A DNA stretch of 64,000 nt from assembly GCF_052857255.1 (NCBI RefSeq), contig NC_135500.1:160896189-160960188 (forward strand). Direction: 5' to 3'. The stretch is from Amblyomma americanum (lineage: Eukaryota > Arthropoda > Arachnida > Ixodida > Ixodidae). The translations under genes were made by a program, and so were the position numbers. How positions within the stretch are numbered: position 1 is the first letter of the stretch; every line of letters begins with the position of its first letter. Below, one piece after another: positions 32,110 through 44,649 of the stretch. The notes below the pieces were generated by a model. The model did no database searches. It was not told where the DNA came from and saw only the letters and a program-made list of their open reading frames with translations.

Positions 32110-33960
32110 GCTGACTTCATAAAAACGTAGCGCTTTCTGCCTATAATCATCACAGCTGACAGTGAAAGTGACACTAACACTTTCGCAACAACGTTTCCTA
32201 CCAACGTCGTCAGTCCTAACAACTTCTTTATTCAAGCCACCTCTCACACATTGTGCTATGGTTTAGGTTGTTGGCCTATACTTGGTTACAAAATTGTGGT
32301 CACTTTTTGCGTATTGTTGGCCAACAAACTTAGAGGGCCGGTTTAGCAGTTCTGGTGTTAACAAAAACAGTTGAACGGCACTAACTTGAGTGCAGCGCTT
32401 TCCACGCACACATATTTCATGGTCGTTAGTGCCGAGTAGAGACTGAGCAAAAAAGTTCGTCGTAATTTTGAGGAATGGTCTGGATTAACGACAAACAAAG
32501 AAATCGCTCTGGATTCACACTTGTTCTTTTTTTTTTCTCTCCAAGGTCACCTCAAATGAGATTTATACTGTAGCTTGCATGTGAGCGCAAGTGAAAGGGT
32601 GGCGTCGTTGTGTGATTACGGTGTGGCCTGTGGCTCAGGTTAAAAGAAAGGCCTATAGCGGCGTTTGCATAAACTCTACAGTATCGGGTCCACCTTGCCT
32701 ATAGGCTACAGAATGATCGTGATCATGCAAACGATAGCGAGTCAAGTATTAATTTTAGGGGTGTGTGGGTGGAGTTTATTCGTCAAGAACAGTAGGAAGC
32801 GTAGACTGGTTCACTTGGCCAAGACCGTAAGTGGCACGGGCGCTAAAAATTCGCCGTCGCGCTCGGCTAAGCTGCACGACAGCATCCATTTCGTGCCCAT
32901 ACGCGTCGACCCCGTTAAAAATGCACCGCTGCGTCACTAGAATAATCTTTTGGCCCGAAAATGCTGAATCTATTTCGTGCACCAAGGGGGGATCGTCGGT
33001 AAGCGTCTGCTCTGCTTCGCTTTGGGCTTGGTGCAAGAAGCAGCACACACGATGAGTCGACAAGCTTGCACGCTTACCAGGAGTGTGCCACCACTCCTAT
33101 ATTGTGCTGGAAACCTGCATTTCTTTTTGGTTTTTGCTAGCAGCTTGCTGCTGCGAGTTGCCGGAGTGTTGCTTCGCGTGCAGCAACATTCCCAATAACC
33201 GCCCCTCTTGGCAGGTTTGAACACGGTGTTATGAATATATGCCGTCGCCAGCGACTCATTCTGGGCGCACTCGCACATACAGACCACTTCTGCCCCCAAA
33301 AGTAAACATAACGAGTAATTATTCCCTTTTTCAACAGGCATATGCAATTTCGCTGTAATTCTTTATTGACAAAACCAACTGCGCAAACTGGATTGACAAT
33401 ATCGATTTCCAGTCCTATTTTAATACCAAGCCCTTTTAATCCAAGTGGTGTCCTACTTAATCCACTGACTTTCAGTTACATCTTAACAGAATTCCGATGT
33501 ATTATATGACTGATTACATAGTACTGAAGCACATCCATACATCTCAGCGTCTGATTTGATTTTAAATGCTTGTTTTTAACTTATGTAGGGAAAAAATCAG
33601 CTCTCTGGAAAGAAAAAAACCTGTTCATGATTAACAGTGGGGTACTTCAAGCAGTAATGCGAGTAATCTGGACCAAGTAGTGGACGCACACTGTTGCCAT
33701 AAAGAAAAAGTTACGAGGAGAAGTATATTTTTTTTATCTCCAAGGCTAAAAGCGCTTTGAATGCGTTTGTCGGTGCCGGGAAATTATGAACAGCAACTAT
33801 ATCGATATCTTGGAATAGAAAAGTTTGCGGCAGTTGTGTCCTGCCTTGAGACTCAAAATTGGAAACTCCAGGAAAATTCTTTAAATTAAACTAGAGAATA
33901 CGAATAACTATTGGGAGGAAACTGCTACAGGTGATTTTGAGACAAAACATCATATGAGAG
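32110..33960. other. Intergenic or intronic, nothing recognised
   Basis: No domain or repeat recognised. The open frames near 32665-33347 overlap on both strands. Confidence 0.5.
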
Positions 33961-34931
33961 CAAAGTCAAATAATCATGTCCTACAAGAAATTCAGAGAAG
34001 AAATTTCCATGTGGCATGAGATTTATTGTGAAGAGCAGATAAACAGTAGTTTTTTGACAGCGGACAACGCAAAAAGAAGCATTAATGTGGGTTGCTTAAG
34101 GTCCCTGGGTGGGAGTAAGGACACATTCATATTTCTTGAGATAAAGTGGTATAAACTTGAACAAGCCAGGGCCAAGTGGCGATAATCAAGAGAGGCTTGT
34201 TTTTGCTTAGGGTGATGAATAAAATTTATAGTGAAACACTAAATTCTCAAAAATTTAGCTAAATGGTACTCTTTCGTGGTTTTTCTTGAATTGCAGTTTG
34301 TCCTTGACCACGATCTTCGTTTTGACAGTAGAATTGTCATCATGAAGCCGAGCTCATCCAATTAAAGAATTGGACAGCTACCTTAGCCTGAGCAGAGCTG
34401 CATTCTCTGTCATCGCAAAGTTAATAAAAACCTATTATAGCTGTCAAAGGTTCAGTGTTCAAGAGATGGAAATCAATGCATGCGAAGGCAAAATTCACAT
34501 ATATTGCTTTGTGTTGTATACTCTTGCAAGCGTTTGGTAAAAGGCCACAATAGAACATGCATTACATAGCATAGGTAGTGTCTGTATTTATATCCGATTT
34601 TTGAAAGTTGTTCGCTGCTAAATAAATGGAAGGCAAATTGTTTCTGCTGAAGTGCCATACATGAAAATTAATTTAATGTGCTCTACTCTCGAGGTGCAGA
34701 GTATACAAGTATACTAACTTCACTTATACGTAACGCAGCTCAAAGTTGTGACAAATAATGCTGTTATTGGATGCACTTATTTTTTTTTCTCAACAATGGC
34801 TGATGTAAAAGAAATTTATTTTTTTCAAGAAGCCGACCACAACTTCTGAAGATCCACTGGGACCATGCATTACTGTGCCGGGGAAAAGTTGACAATTTTA
34901 TGAGGGAAGCATGCTGTTCACTTGCCCGCAG

Positions 34932-35110
34932 GATCTTCCATTGAGAGAGCTTTGATCATCTGCTTGATGACAACATATTACATCCTCAACATGATATACC
35001 CGCATTCTTACGGCCAAACTCTGACATTAATTCACACCATACTGATTGAAAGTCAGCCGTTTGAGGGTAACCTTATGACTTCAATACTGAAATCTGTTTT
35101 TAAAAACTAA
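34932..35110 (+). CDS. Possible terminal exon of an unrecognised gene or transposon
   Basis: After CACTTGCCCGCAG (acceptor at 34930-34931) a frame runs 59 codons to a stop: SSIERALIICLMTTYYILNM, IYPHSYGQTLTLIHTILIES, then QPFEGNL... The pattern (hydrophobic helix, N..YP, then a helix with T/L..I) resembles C-terminal segments I associate with multi-copy uncharacterised arthropod proteins, perhaps transposon-derived. That is a recollection, not a match I can show. No upstream exon is convincing. Confidence 0.3.
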
Positions 35111-36020
35111 AATTAATCTAGAGCGAAATATGTACCCGTTGCCAAAATTGACGTGGTTGCTTTCTTGTATAAGTGTGAAAGCTAACCACAGCAAAGTTTT
35201 CATTGTTAAGCGAAACATTTATTTAAGTTTTTGAAAGATGTTATATGCTGTTTGTATTCTACGTAGAGCCTGCTATTTTCGTCACGTGCAGAAGGGGCAC
35301 ACAAGGCAAAGAGGGGGTGTGAAGAGTAAGGGGCGCTCTTTGTGTACACATAATGCATTCTTTTCACGACCTCTTTGTGTTTTACTATGTGATCAAACGT
35401 CAGTAAGCGATGAGATGTCTTTGAAAAGGCACAAAGGCATAACATCACAGTTGACACTTAAAGTGTTACCACGGTATCGTGTATACAGACGCGGAAAAGT
35501 TTGAATTAAATGGAATACGCTATTGCCTTTTAGCATTTCTCATGAGTTACCCACTATGAGTGGCAGGTGTAGCATGTGCAGTTTGCTAGAGGAAGCTAGT
35601 GCGCTTTGTCTTCTACATCCCTTATATATAGAATGCGTGAGTTAGAGAGTTAAAGAGAGACAAGTGGTAGAGGAAAGGCAGGGATGTTTACCATTAAAAT
35701 GTTCTGGTTGGGTACTCTGCACTGGGGGAGAGAGATGAGGGGGGCGTAAAAGCATAAGAAGTAGAAAAATGCGGTCCGTAGCAAGCACGACAGGCAATGA
35801 CACAAGCACTGTAAGTCACAGGCCGCCGAAGCTGGAGCCTGCACAACTTAAGGGCTGCCAACAGCTGCGAACTGAGTAGAACAGAACTAGGGCCCTCCAT
35901 CACAAGGCAGCGCAGTCGTTTCAGTGTCAAGAAAGGCTACTTGCCGTTGCGGCTGATAATGCTGATGACAACATAAGCATCGGACATCCTCTCGGAAGGA
36001 TGAGGCTGGAGGTTGCTTTG
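35111..36020. other. Intergenic, nothing recognised
   Basis: AT-rich. Contains a short GA-rich patch near 35645. No coding signal. Confidence 0.5.
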
Positions 36021-36026
36021 TGCCAG

Positions 36027-36248
36027 CTATTGGACAGCTTCAAGCACTGGATTCAACAAATCCGGCATTTGCAGTGCATTCTGTGCAGCTGGCATGTGCA
36101 TGCTGGAAAGCAGCACACGCATGGCATTCACGATTGTTTTTAGCATTGAAATCACTTGCTCGTCTGCGACCTGGTGCTGTTTCTGACCTACTACCCGACC
36201 AGCGGTAGGCTCAACACACAGGGTGCGCGGTGCTGGTGTGGGTGCCAT
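36027..36248 (-). CDS. Possible LINE ORF1 fragment
   Basis: A 73-codon minus-strand frame starts MAPTPAPRTLCVEPTAGRVV and ends MPDLLNPVLEAVQ, with two predicted amphipathic helices (ISMLKTIVNAMRVLLSSM and AAQNALQMPDLLNPVLEA). The layout of a proline-rich start followed by P.A..AL..LD.L.PVL resembles ORF1-type proteins of tick LINEs as I recall them. It is a fragment at best, with no reverse transcriptase nearby on this strand. Confidence 0.3.
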   Translation of the reverse strand: MAPTPAPRTLCVEPTAGRVVGQKQHQVADEQVISMLKTIVNAMRVLLSSMHMPAAQNALQMPDLLNPVLEAVQ

Positions 36249-37384
36249 CGGGAGTAAAAACTTTTGCCTTGGAAAAAGAAATTAAATAAACGTGTTGCGA
36301 TGGCCATAGCTCCCTCGTTATGTAATTACTACTACTTGTAAACATATCCCGAATACGTATTCTTATGCCTTCGCAGCTTACTAGACATTTTATTGGACTT
36401 TGAGTTCACAAACTTGCGGTTGTATTGCTTGATCGGACAAAAGCATGGCCTTCTTTGGAGAGAATTAGCTGCAGTGTGGGCTTCTGTAGATTTCGTGCTG
36501 GTCTGGAAGGTTAAAAAGCTGCAGAAACCACGGAATATTAGGAGGTCTGGCGCCTTCAAGATCCGAAGGTGACGCTTTATAGCTGTAGGCTGCACGGTCA
36601 CGGGGAACGAAGCTTCAGCCCTCAGCGCGAATTGAGGAGGAGTACCGAGCCAACGAAGAGAAAACTGGTCGCATCCAAATTGAAAATTAAGTCAGGACCG
36701 AAACCGAAAATTAAAACGGCACCACCTCATTAACGCAGCACACTTACGAAGAGTGCGGTTCCTTTCTTTTTACTCTTCAGATGCATCTAACCGGGTCCGT
36801 TATTCGGAGTTTGAGCGCTACCGTGAGGCCGAAAGGGCAAAATAACGAGGGGACAATTCGACTTAAGAAGGAAATGGGTGAGATAGAACTAGGGCCCTTT
36901 GTTAAATTTTTTTATTGTCCTGAAGTAAATTAAATTGCTTTTATCGCAATGTTTAGGTATTTCCGCCATTTAATCTTGTCCGCAAAAATTGTCGATATGC
37001 CGCATAAGAGTTAATCTCGAGAGGAGGACTATCTGTGCCGAAATTATAACTATTTATAAAGTTTTCTTCTGCCATCTCTTTTAACAGTGATCGTAGGAGT
37101 AGTTCTGAAAGGCTAGCAGATTAATAATATTTCATTTATATTTCAGTCAATTGGGAAATAATGTAGGAGTGGTCAGGCAGGAAATTCGAAATGAATATCA
37201 ACGTCAATAATGTGAAAAACGTTTGTCAGGCGGTTATATGTTACAAGTCGGGATTGCTGTATAGTGAGGTATGCAGCTGCATTTACACGCATGAAACGCT
37301 GTTAGTTCCCATTTTTGGCGAATTAAGACGCACATCGTCGGAACTCGCAACCGCACAAAAGGGCGAGGCCATCCGAAACACACC

Positions 37385-37510
37385 TACCACATTGGTTCAG
37401 TGGCTTTGGCGTTCGGTTGTTGATCCCAAGGCCACCAGTTCAACCGCGGCAGTGGCGAAGAACCTCGATTGAGGCGAAATACAAGAACAAAAATTGAGAG
37501 GACACAATAA
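37385..37510 (+). mobile_element. tRNA-derived SINE (Ruka-like), second copy
   Basis: A box TGGTTCAGTGG (37393-37403), B box AGTTCAACCGCGG (37438-37450) and the SINE body word GAGGCGAAATAC (about 37471). It is the same family as the split SINE at 19443/22248 but more diverged and without a recognisable 3' end beyond about 37510. Confidence 0.68.
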
Positions 37511-40490
37511 GCTCCGCTTTATGCGTATGACGTCATAGCGGCAATGGATCCCTTCAGTGAACTGCGGTCCTTTGGCGTATTACTTCACACATAAGGTAAT
37601 TCTTTACTTTGCATTTGAAGATCGACAGGAGTACTCATATTACTCCTTGGACAGTGATGGAGCATTTAATTGATTTCCCACCAGTTGGGTTTCTGAGATG
37701 CAGATTGCTGTCCGTGAGCAACCTCTTACCACCAATCATTAATTTAACGCCCATCTACCACAGTGAGTAAGTTCTGAATGGGGGAGGCTTCCTCCTCTTA
37801 CGGACATACATGTATAAAGTGTTGTGGAAGAGAGAAAAAAGAACAAAAGCAATGACTACTACTTTTTGAGATGAACGAATCTGAAATAGCTTTGATTTTG
37901 AGACGACTTTACAAGTTAACATGCCCACCAAAATGAGCACTCTACCATGCATGAACCCTAGCTTGATCCGAGAAGAATTTTTTTTTTATTTTTGGCGCAG
38001 GGTAGAAGGAAATGTCGCAAAATCGCTTTCATCCATGTCACCTCCAATTTGTATGTACAAAAAGTCAGAAATATGATTCGTCGATACGATAACTTGTCTT
38101 CCGTTGTCACAAGATAAGTTCGTTATTACGTTTTACCGAAAAAACAAAAGGTTTTACAAAGCATATGCGTCCTAGCACAGCATCTTTTATTCTATATTGT
38201 TCCAAACAGGCGGAAACACGCCTGAAAAAATAAACACCGTCACTGCGCATAAATAAATTTAGGACGTGAATCACACTTATATATATATGTGCTTTCCGAA
38301 CACACGCCACATTCCTCCTTACTAAATTTAATATAGAAGGGCCCTTCCATGCGCAATGGGAACAATCTTTCATATAATTTAATAGTGTCTTCCTTGCACT
38401 ATACGGTCGTAGATTTTGCGGAGCAATTCGTTTTCATAACTGTGTCCGCTGCCGTTCCACAGCTGAATGCGCATTTCAGACATGCATTGCAGTGTGATTT
38501 AATTTGCCATGAACCGATGGTCTAGAGGCCAATTATTCAAGCGATGCATATTATAAACGCTTGAACTGAGCACCGCCGGTGATGTTATACTTGCAGGGCG
38601 TCAGCAATATTTTAGGTTATTTACGTTTGTCTCTGTCTTGGCTTATATTTGTAGTTTCGCCAGCGGACCAGCATGCCCACCGAGATAAAAACTTTCACAG
38701 CGATTTATACTGACACGTTTTCCTCTAAGCGTGGGTGGGTTGAAGTTGCATGTTTGATGTGGCGTATTCGGTGTCAGGCTGATGATGATGATAATGATGA
38801 CCATTCTAGGAAATAAGAATAAAGATCGTAGCTCAGCTGGAATAGCAGGTGTCGATAGGTGCCGCATCGCATTTCGTCTCTTCTTTCCCCCTCTAACCTC
38901 CTATTTCGTTTTTCTTTATCCTCCTCGGGTCTTCATCGTTGACCGATACTCAATCAATCGAAAGGGCCGTTACCTCTAGGTAAAAATCAGAAAATTATCG
39001 ATCAGAAAGACATACGTGATTTTGATATTTACAATGAAAGGGCAATAAATCTCGAGGCTGTGGTTTTCGTTCTAATGCGTTCTCAACTCTGTTTCACTTA
39101 AAGAAGCCCAACCGCAAAATACACGACCTAGCTTGCAGCTGTGAGGGGTGGAAACCCTTGATATTACCGACGCTTGTTTTTGCTCTTGCCCCTACTGAAT
39201 ATTTCCTTAGTGCGACCCGGGCAGTACATTCCCCCTCACCGCTTAGGCGACTTAAACAATGGGCATTCCATACTAGTCCAACACTTCCATTTAGTATTCT
39301 CTCTGCTCATCCATTATTTCTCTTCCCGCTCTACCACCCTTTGTTTTCGCAGCATTGGCTGTCCGTACCTCCCATATAATCTGTCGGCATTGTTCCAGAC
39401 GCGTTTCTATGTCACTTTGCCCACCGTCCAGGTTTCCTATTGGGTACCTAAGTCATCTTCTAGCGCTTCTTCTTATTTGGGGGCCGAGGTAATAAAAAAT
39501 TATCAGCTCGCAGCAGCTGCTTTAACAGCCAAGAATTTTAGAGCAGGCGCTGCTTCCAGAGATGTAACAAGGTAAAGCTAAGAAGATGGCCTCCAAAGTG
39601 TTTAGAGGCTCCTTTTGCAGTAATAAACCCAACTTCTACTTGCAATTTAAAACGGCTTACAGCGGGCAGCTTCAACCACTTCAGGAAGCACCTCTTTTTT
39701 TGTAGAAGCAGTACAGAACCCTCCTAAGCAATAAAGGACAGCTGACTTCCTACAAGCGTTATAGACTTTTCTGCATTGCTTACTGCACTGAGTAGCTGTC
39801 GCTGTTTTCCTTTTTTTATGTTGATATCATAATTGTGTTCTATTTCCTTTACCTAGTCAATTTAGGGTACTTGCTTATTTTGTTGCAGAAATAACGTTCC
39901 CTTCACAAGCAAGTTTTTCATTCCAAGATAAGCGGCACAGATATTTTGAAAAAAAGCACTTAAATGCGCTACAAGTGAGGCCATCCAAGTTAGTTTTTAT
40001 TACCGTCTCCTTATTTTCCTATGCCACGGCAGTTGAACCTGCATTCTATAATGTTATGTTTATTTTAAATTAAACCAGCTGAAATCAGTTAGCTTCCACA
40101 AAGCTTTTCACTTTAACCTACCTGTCTTTCTACTTCATGCTCACTTCTATGTCAGAAATTACACGATACAGCAGTGTTAGCATAATGCGATTATGGGAGA
40201 GCCTTGTTCTCCTGTGAGTGATTTAAATGAGTTGCACTAGAAGGTGGAGCATAAATGAAAAGGAGAAGGTCCAGAAAAACCTAATCTATTGTAATCCTAT
40301 GGTGAGCGCCAAGCATGCATTTGCTTCAGTGTGTACTGAACGGGGCGAGTGAGCTGTGTACTGCTTCTGCTCGGTCTTCTAATAAAGGGGGCCCCGTACA
40401 TGTCACAAGGTGCGGCCGCGCGTTGATGTCAAGTGCTGGTAGATGATGAAAAACACCGGGAAGGAAGTCTCACTTTCATCCAAAGACTAT
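37511..40490. other. Gene-poor interval, nothing recognised
   Basis: Contains a short GAT-rich microsatellite (about 38779-38803) and an open frame of 133 codons at 39174-39575 with no domain. No RNA gene or transposon recognised. Confidence 0.5.
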
Positions 40491-40496
40491 ACTCTC

Positions 40497-40579
40497 TTCT
40501 CCTCTATAGAGGAGAATATAGTGCATGAAAACACCGACCTGAAAATTCTACCAGTCGAAGTCAGGGTAGAATTTTTCAG
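40497..40579. repeat. Two adjacent short palindromes
   Basis: A perfect 20-bp palindrome TTCTCCTCTATAGAGGAGAA at 40497-40516, and 23 bp later a hairpin with arms CTGAAAATTCTACC (40539-40552) and GGTAGAATTTTTCAG (40565-40579) around a 12-bp loop. Possibly two ends of a small degenerate MITE. Confidence 0.55.
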
Positions 40580-40599
40580 TTTTTTTTTCTATTTGGCAG

Positions 40600-41940
40600 A
40601 CTAAACACATCGATAATACAGTTCTAGCGTGTCGGTTTATTCACTTAGCGGTGCGACGACATCCGAGCATCTTTCCCCAGTGCAGCGTGCGTGTTTGTAA
40701 TTGGAGGTTTATGTCAGTCCTCTCCTTCTAACAACAGCTCCCATAATAATGCAAGGCGTTTTACCGTGTCTCGCTTTTTCCTGCCATTCGCTCACGTTGC
40801 CTTGTAGGCAGGTTTTATGTTAAGTGGACGGAGTGCAACAAGAAGGCGGCGCTTTTTTCGTTGCCATTCAATGAGTGCCATGGGGCCTCTTTTTTGGTTG
40901 ACAATATTATTTTTTTAAAGTGGTACTTGCTTTTGCATTGCGTCGCTTCAGTCTTACACTGACAAGCAAGAGATGACCTTTTTTGTTTCAGCGTCAAGGG
41001 ACTCTTGTTGTTATAAAACTTCTGAGCCTAAGCATACGAAGTCCGCAGATCCACAGGGGAATACTTGAGGAAAACGGCTGTCCTGAAATAGCCATTTCAT
41101 AGTTTTGCTACTTTATGAATTTTCCTATTCGCTTCCAAACAAAAAAGAAAAAGAGGGCTTTGCACGTTATTAATTAGCCGGTGCAAAGGTTGAAGGCAAG
41201 AGAGTGAAAGCGCCGCTAGCATTCTTTCCCATAGGAAAGAAAGTGATTTTGCATGTGTACGTTACGTCACTGTTAGCCAATGCTCACGTCGAGGTGGATC
41301 GATCAGATAAATACAACAGTTTTTGTCCCAATGGAAAAAAGAGAGTGCAAAAAAGCTGAAACAGTTCATTTTTTAGTGGTAGCGCGGATTAGTTTTCAGG
41401 AGATGCAATGTTGCGACATAAATAATTACTCACACGAGCAACGGGGAGTGACAATACAAGTTGGAGGGAGGGAGCAGCTGCTTTAAATATTAAAGCGTTA
41501 GAAAATATCGCGTCTCCTTATCTCGGCCTTTGCCGAAACATATTTACAGTGGCGCTCATCTCCAGCTTGAGCCAGTCAAGCGTGATGAGGTTGAAAAGAA
41601 TGACAACTTCAGAAATCAAAGTAAACTCTTTGGCCAGTCTACGCCAGTTCATCTTTCCATGAAAGCAGAAAACTAGCCTGGGCCGTTTCTTTCTTTCTTT
41701 TTGACTTCTCTTGTGAATAATTAAGTGTTTACAAGAAGACGCCTATAAATAATCTGCAAGAATAAAAGCAGCTTCATCCTTCACTTCTGAAACAAGTAAT
41801 TCGGTGTTGATGCCATTTGGGATGAGAAAAGCTGAGCGAAAAGGTCAGCACTCGCAAAGGATCTCTAAAACACTAATTTAGTGATTTCTATTAACTTGTG
41901 CAGTAACTTGGAAGTGTCAGGGTTCGGGCTAGTGAGAATA
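40600..41940. other. Intergenic, nothing recognised
   Basis: AT-rich, no coding signal and no assigned repeat. Confidence 0.5.
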
Positions 41941-41944
41941 CCTA

Positions 41945-42266
41945 ACATGAGGATCCATACCGCACAATATTTAAGGGACGTAACAAGAGGGCTTAGCCTC
42001 CGCTAAACGCTCTTTGTTTGGCGCTGACAGCCTTATAATGATCCCGTATGGTACAGGTCTAGACAGCTAACAACGATTATCTTGTCAAAGTCATGATGTT
42101 TGAAGGAAAGAGTACAACCAAAGAGACAAGATAATCGGCGTTAGTCGTCTAGACCTGTACCATACGTGATCTTTATAAGGCTGTCAGCGCCAAATAAAGA
42201 TCGTTTAGTTGAAGTTTAGCCATCGTGTTTTGTCCCTTGAAAATTGTGCGCTAAGGATGCTCATGC
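41945..42266. mobile_element. Foldback (hairpin) element of about 320 bp
   Basis: Almost the whole stretch is one inverted repeat. Arm words pair outward to inward: ATGAGGATCC with the complement of GGATGCTCAT, then TTAAGGGAC, GGCTTAGCC, TTTGGCGCTGACAGCC, TATGGTACAGGTCTAGAC and GATTATCTTGTC. The two arms (about 140 bp each) are close to identical near the centre and more diverged outside, around a loop of about 40 bp (42084-42122). No protein is encoded. Consistent with a MITE-like foldback transposon. Confidence 0.85.
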
Positions 42267-42269
42267 GTT

Positions 42270-44540
42270 CAGTACGCAGATCATCGTGCAAATGATTTCG
42301 TTCTAATATAGTTTTCACTAAACGTGCTGCATAGATTCGCGAAAAATAATAGTGAGTAGTGTATTGTTTGCAGTGGCAGTCAATTGATAACGTTTAATCT
42401 CCGTCCAGAGGACATGAAGCTTGCCGACCCCGTGGTTTCATAAAAAAAGCATGCCCAGTTAGTTCCGGCTTTTGCACCAATACGCCATTATCAAATATAG
42501 AAAAAAAAAAGATAGCTGGGGCGGCTGGTGGGAGTTAGTGCAGGCATTTATGTTTAATGCGAACTGCTCATTGCGGCTTTCACGCTGACATTATAGCAGC
42601 AATTATGGGTTGGTGGTAACAAGCGACGCCCTACTTTTCGCAATAGATGCGAGTGTTACGCGTGCATGTGCCCGTATGGCATCGGTGAGATGTTCCTCAT
42701 CCAGCTAACTACCCAGAAACTATTTAAAGGCAATAAGTAAAGAACGGCAGTTAAGCAGTCGCAACGCTGTCTTGAATAAGAGTAAGTATATGCGCAAAAT
42801 GTAGTCATCCTGGAGCCTTTAAAGCTACAAGATAATTGCACTTTAGGTAATAACCTTCTTTTGCTTGCTTACCTAATTCTGAAATTTGCTCGGCAAATGC
42901 GTTAAAATAAACTGTTTCTGCTAAGCTTGCCTGTGCGGGTAATCAAAATCAAGGAGCAGGAGAGGCCAACCCTGCCTCTGCACAGCCGCTCTCGCCGAAG
43001 CTTGAACGAATCACATCAGATAACCTGAGGAAGGTCATGGAATACAAAGAGATGCTGTCAAAATATGATTTATTTATTTTCTTTATTCTCTTATCAGGCA
43101 CTGATGTTCAAAAGAAGATAGAGCGGACTCTTCGCTCGTGTATCGTTAGCTGATGCGCGGGTACCATATTCACTCCAATAATTCTTTTCTTCTTATGGGA
43201 AGCGTGTAATTGAAGAAGCGTCCAAGCAATATAACTTATGTCGGAGCAGAGGTCTGGTCTTCGAGGTAAAAGCCACCGATGCCTTCGATGAAAATTTCTT
43301 CCAGCCATTATGTAAAAACGGGGTGCCAAGAGACCAAGCAGCTTCTTCCGTCTCCGTGATTCTCCTATTATCCGCCAAAATTGCCGGTGACACCATGGCA
43401 CGCAACATCCGAAACGCGTTATCTTTGGGACACATCCGCGCAGCCTCGCATTTCCTGTGGGTCGGAGAAGGCTGACGCTCGGCTTCTATGCAGAGGGCTT
43501 GAGTTGCCGGTGGATGCGGAATCGCTCAACTATTCAAAATGCAGGACTTAGCGGAAGGCTTTCAAGGAATGGAACCTCAGACGGACATAATCTGCCCTAG
43601 AAGGGCTGCCAACCTCCTTGGATACAAGATTTGAACATTAAGCTGCCGCCTTGAGTTACAGACTCTTTGTCAGCTTTTCTACGCAATGAGGCGAACGGAC
43701 TGAGTTCGCGAAATACAAGCGCTGCATTTGCTTTGGACAGAATTTTCTGTGGCTTTTATTAGAAACATCCAATTTTAAAGTAAAGGGAAAGCATCAGTGC
43801 TTGTTACAGCATCTTTGTTATTGGTACATCTGTCCTACTGGTCCTGACGTAAGTCTCAAAAAACGTTTCTTTTTGGTGAAGCTAGCGCCCGGTATGTATT
43901 AATATTATTTTGCGATTCAAGCCGAATTTAGCCTTTCGCTTTTTCTTCTTCCGTTTCCCATATTCATTCAATTTGCCATTTTTCAACATATGTCGTTTTT
44001 CTTCGTCGCATGCACGCTCAAATTGGTTAATATTCATATAAAAAGAGCTACAAGTTTCTTCCGATATTTCTTCCGAAAGAAAAAAATTTTTGCTCTTCGT
44101 CCGCGGCTTGTAGCCAGTCAACGACGGCTTACACGTGCGACCGTTGGTAGAGAAGAGCCAAACAAAAATTGTGGCACAAGGGATCCAACCCAGCGGCTAG
44201 CCCATACGAGGCGCATGCTGTCCCCATAGGCCTCCGCTTTGGTAAAAGAACAGGGGCCTAAAATGTACTTTCCTGCACACGAGAGATTTCGTGCTTCTAC
44301 TCATAAACGACCCGTAGAAGAGGGTGGCCTGAAATTACAGCCCAAACCCGGGGGTATTTCTCCGCGACTGCAAATCGCCCTTTTATATTTAGAAATAACT
44401 TCACAAGTAAAGAACTTCATTCCAAAATATGTCTACGCATCTACTTTCCTAGTTGTAAGAGTGCACTACAAATGTTGTACAGCCACCTAAGTACTGCTTG
44501 CTTTTACTTCATCAGTAAAAGAGAAACTTTGCTTTCTTGT
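42270..44540. other. Gene-poor interval, nothing recognised
   Basis: No recognised domain or transposon. A minus-strand open frame pair at 43108-43435 has no known motif. Confidence 0.5.
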
Positions 44541-44544
44541 ACAT

Positions 44545-44646
44545 AAAAACAGCGTTGATGAAACGCGGACACCACGAAGAAACGACACACACGATCGCTC
44601 GTTTGTGTCGTTTCTTTGTGTTGTACACGTTTCATCGCGCTGTTTC
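44545..44646. repeat. Near-perfect 100-bp hairpin with no loop
   Basis: Left arm AAACAGCGTTGATGAAACGC..ACGAAGAAACGACACACACG pairs with right arm CGTTTGTGTCGTTTCTTTGTG..CGTTTCATCGCGCTGTTT, meeting at GATCGCTCG (about 44593-44601) with few mismatches. This looks like a small palindromic interspersed element. A related half-copy sits at 58110-58147. Confidence 0.8.
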
Positions 44647-44649
44647 TAA

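Noticed and set aside
39174..39575. 133-codon open frame
   Set aside because: Low-complexity pyrimidine-rich codons (L, F, S rich) with an overlapping frame, no domain.
44100..44240. Possible reverse-oriented tRNA-like sequence around GGGATCCAACCC
   Set aside because: The B-box core does not fit on either strand and no A box lies at the right distance.
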